Shown: piece by piece, positions 11,146-17,215 of the stretch
Numbering within the stretch: the first letter of the stretch is position 1
Layout of the letters: every line of letters starts with the position of its first letter
Assembly: GCA_002898555.1 (NCBI GenBank)
Contig: BEHR01000003.1
Span: 92,289-125,662 of the forward strand
DNA length: 33,374 bases
DNA from: a bacterium HR15
Lineage (GTDB): Bacteria > Armatimonadota > Fimbriimonadia > Fimbriimonadales > GBS-DC
Direction: 5' to 3'
The notes under the pieces: model-generated
Databases searched by the model: none
What the model was told of the DNA's origin: nothing
Seen by the model: the letters and a program-made list of their open reading frames with translations, nothing else
Made by a program: the position numbers and the translations under genes

Positions 11146-11814
11146 ATGCTGGATAACGGCGTCGATTTCGAGGCGCAGAAGGAGCTGCTCATTCAGCATA
11201 TTCGCGAGAAAGGCGTTCGGGATGAGCGGGTGCTGGAGGCGATACGGCGCGTGCCACGCCACCTGATGGTGCCCGAAGAGTACCGCTGGCATGCATATAT
11301 CGACCACGCGCTGCCCATTGGCGAGGGGCAGACCATCTCGCAGCCCTCCCTGGTCGCCACAATGACCGAGCTGTTGGCACTGCAGGGCAACGAGCGCGTG
11401 CTGGAAATCGGTACCGGCTCGGGTTATCAGGCGGCGATCCTGACCCTACTCTGCCGCGAGCTGATTACGATAGAACGCTATCCCCGTCTTGCCCTGCGTG
11501 CCTATCAGGTACTGACCGCGCTGCATTTCCCCCCCTTTGTGCTGGTGATGGGCGATGGCACGCAGGGCTTCCCGCCGCTTGCGCCCTATGACCGCATTAT
11601 TGTCACCGCAGGGGCCGGGCGAGTGCCCCCACCTCTGCTGGAACAGCTCTCTCCGAATGAGGGGCGACTGCTACTGCCGCTCGGCTCACGCACCCAGCAG
11701 GTGTTGACGCTCATCATCAAGCGGGGTGAACGGCTGCTCACCCGCACCTATGGCGAGTGCGTGTTCGTACCCCTGATTGGCAAATATGGCTGGTCACCTG
11801 AGGAAGCGCTCTGA
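11146..11814 (+). CDS. pcm: Protein-L-isoaspartate O-methyltransferase
   Basis: A 222-residue SAM-dependent methyltransferase that repairs isoaspartyl residues in damaged proteins. Family motifs are clear: V-P-R-H-L-M-V-P-E near residue 35, the P-I-G-E-G-Q-T-I-S-Q-P segment near 57, the SAM loop L-E-I-G-T-G-S-G-Y-Q-A near 84, and later D-R-I-I-V-T-A-G-A. Length fits the PCMT family. It is divergent from lspA, with about 60 bp between the two start codons. No Shine-Dalgarno of note precedes the ATG. Confidence 0.95.
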   Translation: MLDNGVDFEAQKELLIQHIREKGVRDERVLEAIRRVPRHLMVPEEYRWHAYIDHALPIGEGQTISQPSLVATMTELLALQGNERVLEIGTGSGYQAAILTLLCRELITIERYPRLALRAYQVLTALHFPPFVLVMGDGTQGFPPLAPYDRIIVTAGAGRVPPPLLEQLSPNEGRLLLPLGSRTQQVLTLIIKRGERLLTRTYGECVFVPLIGKYGWSPEEAL

Positions 11815-11879
11815 AAGGAAAGGCAGCGTCCATCCCAAATCCCGTATAAATACCTGCCGCATTCCACCACGAATTGATT

Positions 11880-12062
11880 TATAATAGCCACGAAGGGACT
11901 TTCCATGACCCATCGGGCGAAAACCTGTCCGGTTTTGGGCGGATTTTGAGTCATTAAAGAGCGGATGGGGAGAGTGGAACTCTCTCCTGCGAACGAATCG
12001 ACGGGCTATGGAAAGGGTCGTCCCTTCCGATAAATCCTTTGCAACGAGGAGGTTCTGAAGTG
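11880..12062 (+). promoter_or_regulatory. Promoter and long structured leader of the PEP-CTERM gene
   Basis: A TATAAT at 11880-11885 could start a leader of about 170 nt, the longest in the window. It contains three hairpins: AAAACC/GGTTTT (11920-11936), GGGGAGAGT/ACTCTCTCC (11967-11987) and GGAAAGGG/CCCTTCC (12010-12028). Between the last two lies GCGAACGAATCGACGGGCTA, whose layout recalls the second half of a c-di-GMP-I (GEMM) riboswitch. Key bases of that class are not all matched, so the resemblance is only suggestive. The first hairpin could instead end pcm transcription. Ribosome binding site AGGAGG is at 12047-12052. Confidence 0.35.
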
Positions 12063-12746
12063 ATGATGAGAGGAATGACGAAACTCGGTACTATACTTGG
12101 TGTAATAGCCGTTCTCTCTGTCAGCAGCCTCTTTGCGCAGAGCGTACACGGTAGTGATTGGCTGTTTAGCCTGTCGGGCACCGTTCGCGTACCCGCTCTG
12201 GGGTTCAGCACGAGCGTTACCGTGAATAATCAACCCGTCACCATTAGCCAATCAGATAATAGTTTTAATGGGCTTCGGGATGACTTCACGGTCCCTCTCT
12301 CCATACCTCCCTATATCCCTTCAACAACCCTCAACGGCGGCTTCTTTGTCATAGGTGCGTCGAACGGCATCGAAGCGCAGGGATTCGAATCAGGCCCGAT
12401 ATCGTTTACCCTTGGCAGTGTTCAGGTGCGCTTGCATAATGTCACGGCGAACTTGGCTGGGATTATCGCGGGCGTCAATCCATCGATTACCGATGCGTTT
12501 GGTCCGCGCGTCTACCTGATCAATGGTGTTCCATCAACCAGTCCCTTCAGCACGGCTCCGTTGACTTCCTGGGTCACGGTGGCAACGGTTGAGGTCAACT
12601 TTGGCTTCGGCTGGCAGAATGTCGGGCCGGGTCAGCTGGAGGTCGCGAGTTGGACACTGGAACGCCCGGTGCCAGAGCCGGCGAGTTTGCTTGCTCTTGG
12701 TTCAGGGTTGATCGGGCTGCTCGGGCTGCGTCGTCGGATGCAGTAG
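12063..12746 (+). CDS. PEP-CTERM sorting-domain secreted protein, function unknown
   Basis: A 227-residue exported protein. It has an N-terminal signal peptide (hydrophobic to about residue 25, with an A-Q-S region). The C-terminal sorting signal reads V-P-E-P-A-S-L-L-A-L-G-S-G followed by a short hydrophobic stretch and L-R-R-R. Such tails are recognised by exosortase, which cleaves the tail and releases or anchors the protein at the cell surface or in the extracellular matrix. No exosortase is in the window. The middle part is Ser/Thr/Asn-rich and beta-strand-like, with no catalytic motif. Start candidates are GTG 12060, ATG 12063 and ATG 12066. AGGAGG at 12047-12052 favours one of the first two. 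Confidence 0.8.
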   Translation: MMRGMTKLGTILGVIAVLSVSSLFAQSVHGSDWLFSLSGTVRVPALGFSTSVTVNNQPVTISQSDNSFNGLRDDFTVPLSIPPYIPSTTLNGGFFVIGASNGIEAQGFESGPISFTLGSVQVRLHNVTANLAGIIAGVNPSITDAFGPRVYLINGVPSTSPFSTAPLTSWVTVATVEVNFGFGWQNVGPGQLEVASWTLERPVPEPASLLALGSGLIGLLGLRRRMQ

Positions 12747-12794
12747 GGGGATTTTAGCCCTCGCCCATGCGACAGATTTCTTCTCTCTCCTTCA

Positions 12795-12829
12795 GGTTCC
12801 CCCTTGTCTGCGAGGGGGAACCGTTTTTT
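12795..12829 (+). terminator. Rho-independent terminator of the PEP-CTERM gene
   Basis: Nine-base-pair GC-rich stem GGTTCCCCC/GGGGGAACC with a 10-nt loop, followed by G and six T residues. It lies about 50 bp after the PEP-CTERM stop codon and about 70 bp before the htpX promoter. Confidence 0.9.
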
Positions 12830-12898
12830 ATTCTCGCCTTTGGTGAAGTAAGGGGGATATAGGGTCAAAGAGGGCAAACATCAGGACACGCGAACGGG

Positions 12899-12904
12899 TA
12901 TAAT
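12899..12904 (+). promoter_or_regulatory. Predicted -10 of htpX (GGGTATAAT)
   Basis: CGGGTATAAT, 21 nt before the htpX ATG, with no recognisable -35. Predicted leader of about 15 nt holds GGAAGGTGAT as ribosome binding site. Confidence 0.65.
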
Positions 12905-12925
12905 CTCTTCGGAAGGTGATAGCCG

Positions 12926-13783
12926 ATGTGGAATGTGTTCAAAACGGGTCTGTTGCTGACCGCACTGACGCTGTTGCTGGTCTGGTTGGGCAACCTGATA
13001 GGTGGTCAGACAGGGTTGATGATTGCGCTGGTGTTTGCCGCGCTGATGAACCTGGGCACATACTGGTTCAGTGACCAGCTGGTGATTGCGATGTCGGGCG
13101 CGCGTCCGCTCAGCGAGGCGGAGGCGCCAGAACTCTATGCGATGGTGCGTCGGTTAGCACAGCGGGCCGGTTTGCCTATGCCGCGCCTCTACTTGGTGCC
13201 CGAGATGCAGCCCAACGCCTTTGCCACGGGGCGCGATCCCCAGCATGGCGTGGTGGCCATCACGCAGGGATTATTGCAAATGATGGAACGCCCGGAGGTG
13301 GAGGGCGTGATTGCGCATGAGCTGGCGCACATTCGCAACCGTGACACGCTGATTATGGCGGTCGCCGCTACCATTGCAGGCGCCATCTCCGCCCTGGCAC
13401 ATATGTTCTACTACGCGACGCTCTTTTTCGGGAACCGCGACGAGCGGGGCGGCAACCCGCTGGCGGCGTTGGTGCTGGTGATTCTGGCCCCGTTCATCGC
13501 GATGATTATTCAGTTGGCGATCTCGCGGGCGCGCGAATATGAGGCGGACCGTATCGGCGCGATGATTGCAGGCACACCTATCGGGCTGGCGAACGCTTTG
13601 CGCAAGCTGGAAGCCGCTGCCGAACAGATTCCCGCTGCGCATGCGCAACCTGCAACGGCGCACATGTATATCGTGAACCCGCTGCGCGGAGGCGGACTGG
13701 CAACGCTGTTCAGCACACATCCGCCCGTGCAGGAGCGTATCCGTCGCCTGATGGCGATGCCAGCCCATCTGGAGGTCGCCTAA
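12926..13783 (+). CDS. htpX: HtpX-like membrane zinc metalloprotease (M48B)
   Basis: A 285-residue integral membrane protease of the M48 family, used in quality control of membrane proteins. Two hydrophobic segments lie near the N-terminus (about 8-26 and 30-47). The zinc site H-E-L-A-H is at 131-135, with the third ligand probably Glu206 in E-Y-E-A-D-R-I-G-A. Further hydrophobic segments occur at about 145-165 and 178-198. N-A-F-A-T-G near residue 97 is also typical of HtpX. Length matches the family (280-300). The next gene begins immediately after the TAA, so the two are probably one transcript. Confidence 0.95.
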   Translation: MWNVFKTGLLLTALTLLLVWLGNLIGGQTGLMIALVFAALMNLGTYWFSDQLVIAMSGARPLSEAEAPELYAMVRRLAQRAGLPMPRLYLVPEMQPNAFATGRDPQHGVVAITQGLLQMMERPEVEGVIAHELAHIRNRDTLIMAVAATIAGAISALAHMFYYATLFFGNRDERGGNPLAALVLVILAPFIAMIIQLAISRAREYEADRIGAMIAGTPIGLANALRKLEAAAEQIPAAHAQPATAHMYIVNPLRGGGLATLFSTHPPVQERIRRLMAMPAHLEVA

Positions 13784-14098
13784 ATGAACCTGCGTGAACA
13801 GGTGCTGGAGATTCTGCACGATGTGTACGACCCGGAGATACCCCTCAATATCGCCGATCTGGGGCTTATCTATGACCTGCAGGTCTCGGACGAGGGCGAG
13901 GTCTATATCTTGATGACGCTCACCGCGCCGGGCTGCCCCGTCGGAGACCTGATTGCCCAAGAGATTATGGACCGGGTGATAGCGTTGCCAGGGGTCAAGG
14001 ATGTGCGGGTGGAGATAACCTTTGACCCCCTCTGGACACCCGACCGCATCACCCAGGAGGGACGCGAGGCGTTGCGTGCCTTCGGGTTCCCCGTGTGA
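13784..14098 (+). CDS. MIP18/DUF59 family protein, SufT- or PaaD-like iron-sulfur assembly factor
   Basis: A 104-residue single-domain DUF59 protein. The conserved Y-D-P-E-I-P-L-N-I-A-D-L-G-L-I-Y sits near residues 17-32 and T-A-P-G-C-P near 46, the Cys being the reactive residue of the family. Relatives (SufT, YitW, PaaD) help mature Fe-S proteins. It begins directly at the htpX stop (TAAATG) and precedes tRNA-Gln and the Fe-S enzyme gene miaB. A role in Fe-S maturation of MiaB, NadA or ActB is possible but is an inference. No suf or isc operon is visible. Confidence 0.85.
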   Translation: MNLREQVLEILHDVYDPEIPLNIADLGLIYDLQVSDEGEVYILMTLTAPGCPVGDLIAQEIMDRVIALPGVKDVRVEITFDPLWTPDRITQEGREALRAFGFPV

Positions 14099-14132
14099 GT
14101 AGGATCGCCTCGCGCTAAGCGCAGCGTTCGGG

Positions 14133-14138
14133 TATAAT
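14133..14138 (+). promoter_or_regulatory. Predicted -10 of tRNA-Gln (GGGTATAAT)
   Basis: CGGGTATAAT ending 8 nt before the mature 5' end of the tRNA, so the primary transcript would begin almost at the tRNA. Confidence 0.65.
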
Positions 14139-14146
14139 CTTATCGG

Positions 14147-14220
14147 TGCCGGGTCGTCTAATGGCAGGACGCGGGACTTTGGATCCCGTAGTGGTGGTTC
14201 GAATCCACCCCCGGCAGCCA
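14147..14220 (+). tRNA. tRNA-Gln (anticodon UUG)
   Basis: A complete cloverleaf. Acceptor stem TGCCGGG/CCCGGCA, then discriminator G and an encoded CCA end (14218-14220). The anticodon stem CGGGA/TCCCG closes the loop CTTTGGA with anticodon TTG. The T arm is GGTGG-TTCGAAT-CCACC. It is 74 nt with no intron and has its own promoter. Confidence 0.97.
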
Positions 14221-14315
14221 ATCGACGACCGCGACTCAGCAGACCCGCATCGAACCGCTCCACCTTCACCCCTTTGCACACCCCACGGTGCTGAACAAAA
14301 AGAGGGCGCGTTGGG

Positions 14316-14321
14316 TATAAT
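14316..14321 (+). promoter_or_regulatory. Predicted -10 of miaB (GGGTATAAT)
   Basis: TGGGTATAAT. Predicted start near 14328 leaves about 14 nt before ATG 14342, with GGTGG at 14329-14333 as ribosome binding site. Confidence 0.6.
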
Positions 14322-14341
14322 TTTCTACGGTGGATGCCAAA

Positions 14342-15694
14342 ATGCCGCGCTATAAAATCCTGACCTGGGGTTGCCAGATGAACGAAGAGGACTCCGAGCA
14401 GATGGCGTTATCCCTGCAGGAGCGGGGCTATCAACCCGCCGACCGCCTGGAGGACGCCGATGTAATCCTGCTCAACACCTGCTCGGTGCGCCGCAAGCCC
14501 GAAGATAAAGTGTTCAGCACGCTGGGACAGCTGCGCAAGCTCAAGGCACGCAAGCCAAACTTGGTCATTGGCGTGTGCGGCTGCATGGCACAGCTGCGGG
14601 CGGAGGAGATTCAGCGACGGGCGCCCCATGTAGATATGATCGTTGGCACGGCGCATGTGTCGCAGGTCGGGACCCTCCTGGAGGAAGTGCTGCAGCGGCG
14701 GCGACTGATGATGCGCCTCGAACTGCCCCCCCGTAAAGGGGCAATCGTCACCGACATCCCTCAGCGCAAAATCGACCGTGCGCCCAAGCTGAAAGCCTAT
14801 GTACCTATTCAATACGGTTGCGACAAATTCTGCACCTTCTGCATTGTGCCCATCACGCGCGGACGCGAACGGAGCCGACCCACCCAAGACATCTTGGACG
14901 AGATCAAGCGACTCGCCGATCGGGGCACTAAGGAGGTAATCCTGCTGGGGCAAACGGTCAACTCCTACGGCAAGAACCTGCTCGAAGGGCGCGTACCGTT
15001 CGCCCGACTGCTGCAGCTCATCAACGATATCCCAGGCATCGAACGCATCCGGTTCACCTCGCCCTATCCGCGTGATTTTCGGGACGACCTGATTCATGCG
15101 ATTGCCGAGCTGCCTAAAGTGATGGAGCATGTGCACCTGCCGCTTCAATCAGGCGATAACGAGATCCTGAAAGCGATGCGGCGACTCTACACAGTGGAGC
15201 AGTTCGAGGAGATTGTGCAGAAGTTGCGCGAACATGTGCCCAACATCGCCATCACCACCGATATTATTGTGGGCTTCCCCGGCGAGACCGAAGAACAGTT
15301 CGAACATACGCTGGAGGTGGTGGAACGGATTCGGTTTGACGGCGCGTTTATGTTCGCGTTCAGCCCGCGTCCAGGCACGCCTGCCGCGCAGATGGAGAAC
15401 CAGATCCCGCGCGCGGTCAAACAGCAGCGACTGCAACGGCTGATCGAACTGCAGAATCGTATCACCTGCGAAATCAATGCCGCGCAAGTTGGGCGTGTGT
15501 TCGAAGTGCTGGTCGAGGGACCCAGCCAGAAAGACCCGTCCAAACTGGCGGGCTTCACCCGCGAGAACAAGATGGTGCATTTTACAGGTCCGCGTGAGCT
15601 TATCGGACAGATAGTACGGGTACGCGCAGACGAGGCGCACCTGTGGGGCTTCTATGGCTCCGTGCTTGAAAGGGAACCGAGAGGTCGCCCATGA
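14342..15694 (+). CDS. miaB: tRNA-2-methylthio-N6-dimethylallyladenosine synthase
   Basis: A 450-residue radical-SAM methylthiotransferase that modifies A37 of tRNAs reading UNN codons. The N-terminal UPF0004 domain supplies Cys11 (W-G-C-Q-M-N), Cys47 (N-T-C-S-V-R) and Cys81 (C-G-C-M-A-Q) for one [4Fe-4S] cluster. The radical SAM cluster is C-x-x-x-C-x-x-C at 160-167. The last 70 residues are TRAM-like. N-T-C-S-V-R favours MiaB over the relatives RimO and MtaB. ATG 14342 is preferred because GGTGG precedes it; an in-frame GTG at 14330 would add four residues. Only the tRNA gene and its own promoter lie between it and the DUF59 gene. Confidence 0.95.
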   Translation: MPRYKILTWGCQMNEEDSEQMALSLQERGYQPADRLEDADVILLNTCSVRRKPEDKVFSTLGQLRKLKARKPNLVIGVCGCMAQLRAEEIQRRAPHVDMIVGTAHVSQVGTLLEEVLQRRRLMMRLELPPRKGAIVTDIPQRKIDRAPKLKAYVPIQYGCDKFCTFCIVPITRGRERSRPTQDILDEIKRLADRGTKEVILLGQTVNSYGKNLLEGRVPFARLLQLINDIPGIERIRFTSPYPRDFRDDLIHAIAELPKVMEHVHLPLQSGDNEILKAMRRLYTVEQFEEIVQKLREHVPNIAITTDIIVGFPGETEEQFEHTLEVVERIRFDGAFMFAFSPRPGTPAAQMENQIPRAVKQQRLQRLIELQNRITCEINAAQVGRVFEVLVEGPSQKDPSKLAGFTRENKMVHFTGPRELIGQIVRVRADEAHLWGFYGSVLEREPRGRP

Positions 15695-15738
15695 CAGCCT
15701 GTGTCATCAGGCGAACACCGGTGCTGATAGCTACCGTT

Positions 15739-15774
15739 AGAGGAGAGCGCATCCCGATTTAGGAATGCTCCTCT
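15739..15774. terminator. Possible hairpin between convergent miaB and the Trm112-like gene
   Basis: AGAGGAG (15739-15745) pairs with CTCCTCT (15768-15774). The stop codon of the minus-strand gene sits in the loop. It has no T-run on either side, so it is at best a weak bidirectional terminator. Confidence 0.25.
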
Positions 15775-15977
15775 GGCGAAGGCTCTGTCGGAGGCGGCTC
15801 CCACTTCGTAGACTCCTCGACCAACAGCACAGGAATGCCATCGCGCACCGGGTAGGCACGATGACACGCTGCACACACCAGCAGGCACTCCTGCCAGCGC
15901 AGGGGCGGACGATGCGCACACGCGGGGCATGCCAGCTTCTCCAACAACTCCACAGGAAATGGGAGATTCATCTTCAT
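15759..15977 (-). CDS. Trm112-like small zinc-ribbon protein (YcaR family)
   Basis: A 72-residue protein with the Trm112/UPF0434 pattern: L-L-E-K-L-A-C-P-A-C near residues 10-19, then C-A-A-C, then R-A-Y-P-V-R-D-G-I-P-V-L-L. Eukaryotic and archaeal Trm112 activates methyltransferases. Bacterial members are small and mostly uncharacterised. Both cysteine pairs are present, so a zinc site is plausible. The ATG overlaps the nadA stop by 4 bp, suggesting coupled translation. Met3 is an alternative start. The C-terminus is acidic and Pro/Glu-rich. Confidence 0.85.
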   Translation of the reverse strand: MKMNLPFPVELLEKLACPACAHRPPLRWQECLLVCAACHRAYPVRDGIPVLLVEESTKWEPPPTEPSPEEHS

Positions 15978-17056
15978 ACAATCTCCAGCATCCGCTCAAT
16001 GGCACGGCGGGCACGCACGGCAATCTCGTCAGGCACGCGCACTTCATAAACCATGTCGCGCAGCGACCGATAAAGCTTGGGCAGCGTGATCGTCTTCATA
16101 TATTCACAGATGGCGTCCTCCCTCACAGGAATGAACCGCTTCTGAGGCGCCTCTTTTTTCAGGCGGTGCAACATGCCGACCTCCGTCGCGACCAGATGCA
16201 CGGGTGCAGACGACTGACGCACATGCTTGACCATGCCTCCTGTGCCGTAGATGAAGGTGCGCTCAGCGGGCAATTCACCCTCAGCCAGCGCGAACATACA
16301 CTGGCTGACGCAGCCACATTCAGGATGCATCAGCAGGTCGGCTTCAGGATGCTCACGCAGCATGCGCAAGATATCTTCCGAACGGATACCCGCATGCACA
16401 TGGCATTCGCCCATCCATAGATGCAACTTACGCCCCGTCATGCGCTGCACATACAGCCCCAGAAACATATCGGGCAGGAACAGAATCTCTTTGTCTTCGG
16501 GAATTGCCTGCACCACCTTGAGGGCATTACTGGAAGTACAGCAGTAGTCGGACTCGGCTTTCACATCGGCGTTGGTATTCACATAGGCGACCACCACGCC
16601 GTTCGGGTGCTGCGCTTTCCACTGGCGCACCTCCTCGGCGGTGACGGTCGCCGCCAGCGAGCAGCCTGCCTCTGGGTCGGGAATCAGCACGGTTTTGTCG
16701 GGGCAAAGGATAGCCGCTGTCTCCGCCATAAAATGCACCCCACAGAACACGATCACCTTCGCATCTGTTTGCGCTGCCTGCTGTGAGAGTTGCAACGAAT
16801 CACCCACGAAGTCCGCCAAGTCTTGAATGATGGGAATCTGGTAGTTATGAGCAAGGATGACGGCGTTGCGCTCCTTGCGCAGCACCTGGATGCGCTCGAT
16901 CATCTCCTGCTCGCTCAGGTGCGGGATTTCTGGGTCCTCTTCGATGGCGCGGGTCGCTTCTGTGGACGCGACCGATGGGCGCGTTTTGGAGCGAGGTGGC
17001 ACCATCGGCAGCTCCACTTGCATGTCCAGATGCTCAGGCAAAGTCGGGTTTTTCAT
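15974..17056 (-). CDS. nadA: Quinolinate synthase
   Basis: A 360-residue [4Fe-4S] enzyme that condenses iminoaspartate with dihydroxyacetone phosphate to quinolinate in NAD synthesis. The three cluster ligands of the family appear as Cys105 (F-C-G-V-H-F-M-A-E-T-A), Cys218 (G-E-C-H-V-H) and Cys317 (I-C-E-Y-M-K). A-H-N-Y-Q-I-P near residue 69, P-D-P-E-A-G-C-S-L-A near 126 and G-T-G-G-M near 271 also match. The first 45 residues form a variable extension. nadB and nadC are not in the window. It has its own -10 and is followed by the Trm112-like gene. Confidence 0.96.
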   Translation of the reverse strand: MKNPTLPEHLDMQVELPMVPPRSKTRPSVASTEATRAIEEDPEIPHLSEQEMIERIQVLRKERNAVILAHNYQIPIIQDLADFVGDSLQLSQQAAQTDAKVIVFCGVHFMAETAAILCPDKTVLIPDPEAGCSLAATVTAEEVRQWKAQHPNGVVVAYVNTNADVKAESDYCCTSSNALKVVQAIPEDKEILFLPDMFLGLYVQRMTGRKLHLWMGECHVHAGIRSEDILRMLREHPEADLLMHPECGCVSQCMFALAEGELPAERTFIYGTGGMVKHVRQSSAPVHLVATEVGMLHRLKKEAPQKRFIPVREDAICEYMKTITLPKLYRSLRDMVYEVRVPDEIAVRARRAIERMLEIV

Positions 17057-17073
17057 CGTCTATCCCGAATCAA

Positions 17074-17079
17074 AGTATA
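17074..17079 (-). promoter_or_regulatory. Predicted -10 of nadA (GGGGTATACT)
   Basis: Minus strand GGGGTATACT, 17 nt before the nadA ATG. Its expected -35 region falls inside the outer arm of the palindromic repeat at 17085-17185. Confidence 0.6.
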
Positions 17080-17084
17080 CCCCT

Positions 17085-17185
17085 GAAATTTTTTCTCTGA
17101 CCCAGCTTCGCTCAAAATTTTCTTCTCCGGGGTACCCGTCTGGGTCGGAGAAGAAAATTTTGGAGTACCCCAGAGAAAAAATTTC
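17085..17185. repeat. Palindromic mosaic repeat, island A (nested inverted repeat)
   Basis: Two nested perfect inverted repeats. The outer arms are 15 bp (17085-17099 and 17171-17185, GAAATTTTTTCTCTG type). The inner arms are 17 bp (17113-17129 and 17146-17162, AAAATTTTCTTCTCCG type). GACCCAG/CTGGGTC is a further short pair, and GGGGTACCC sits at the centre. It lies between the clp-like gene stop and the nadA promoter. The 45-bp left half recurs, reverse-complemented, in island C with two substitutions and one indel. Confidence 0.9.
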
Positions 17186-17215
17186 ACCGCTGCGGGTACA
17201 GGTTGATGGTGGGGC

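Noticed and set aside
12747-12898. Additional small gene between the PEP-CTERM gene and htpX
   Set aside because: The gap holds the terminator and promoter; open frames there are short and lack ribosome binding sites.
13271-14281. A 336-codon minus-strand open frame across htpX, the DUF59 gene and tRNA-Gln
   Set aside because: It lies antisense to two clear genes and a tRNA, and its translation shows no domain and is His/Gln/Arg-rich like other shadow frames.
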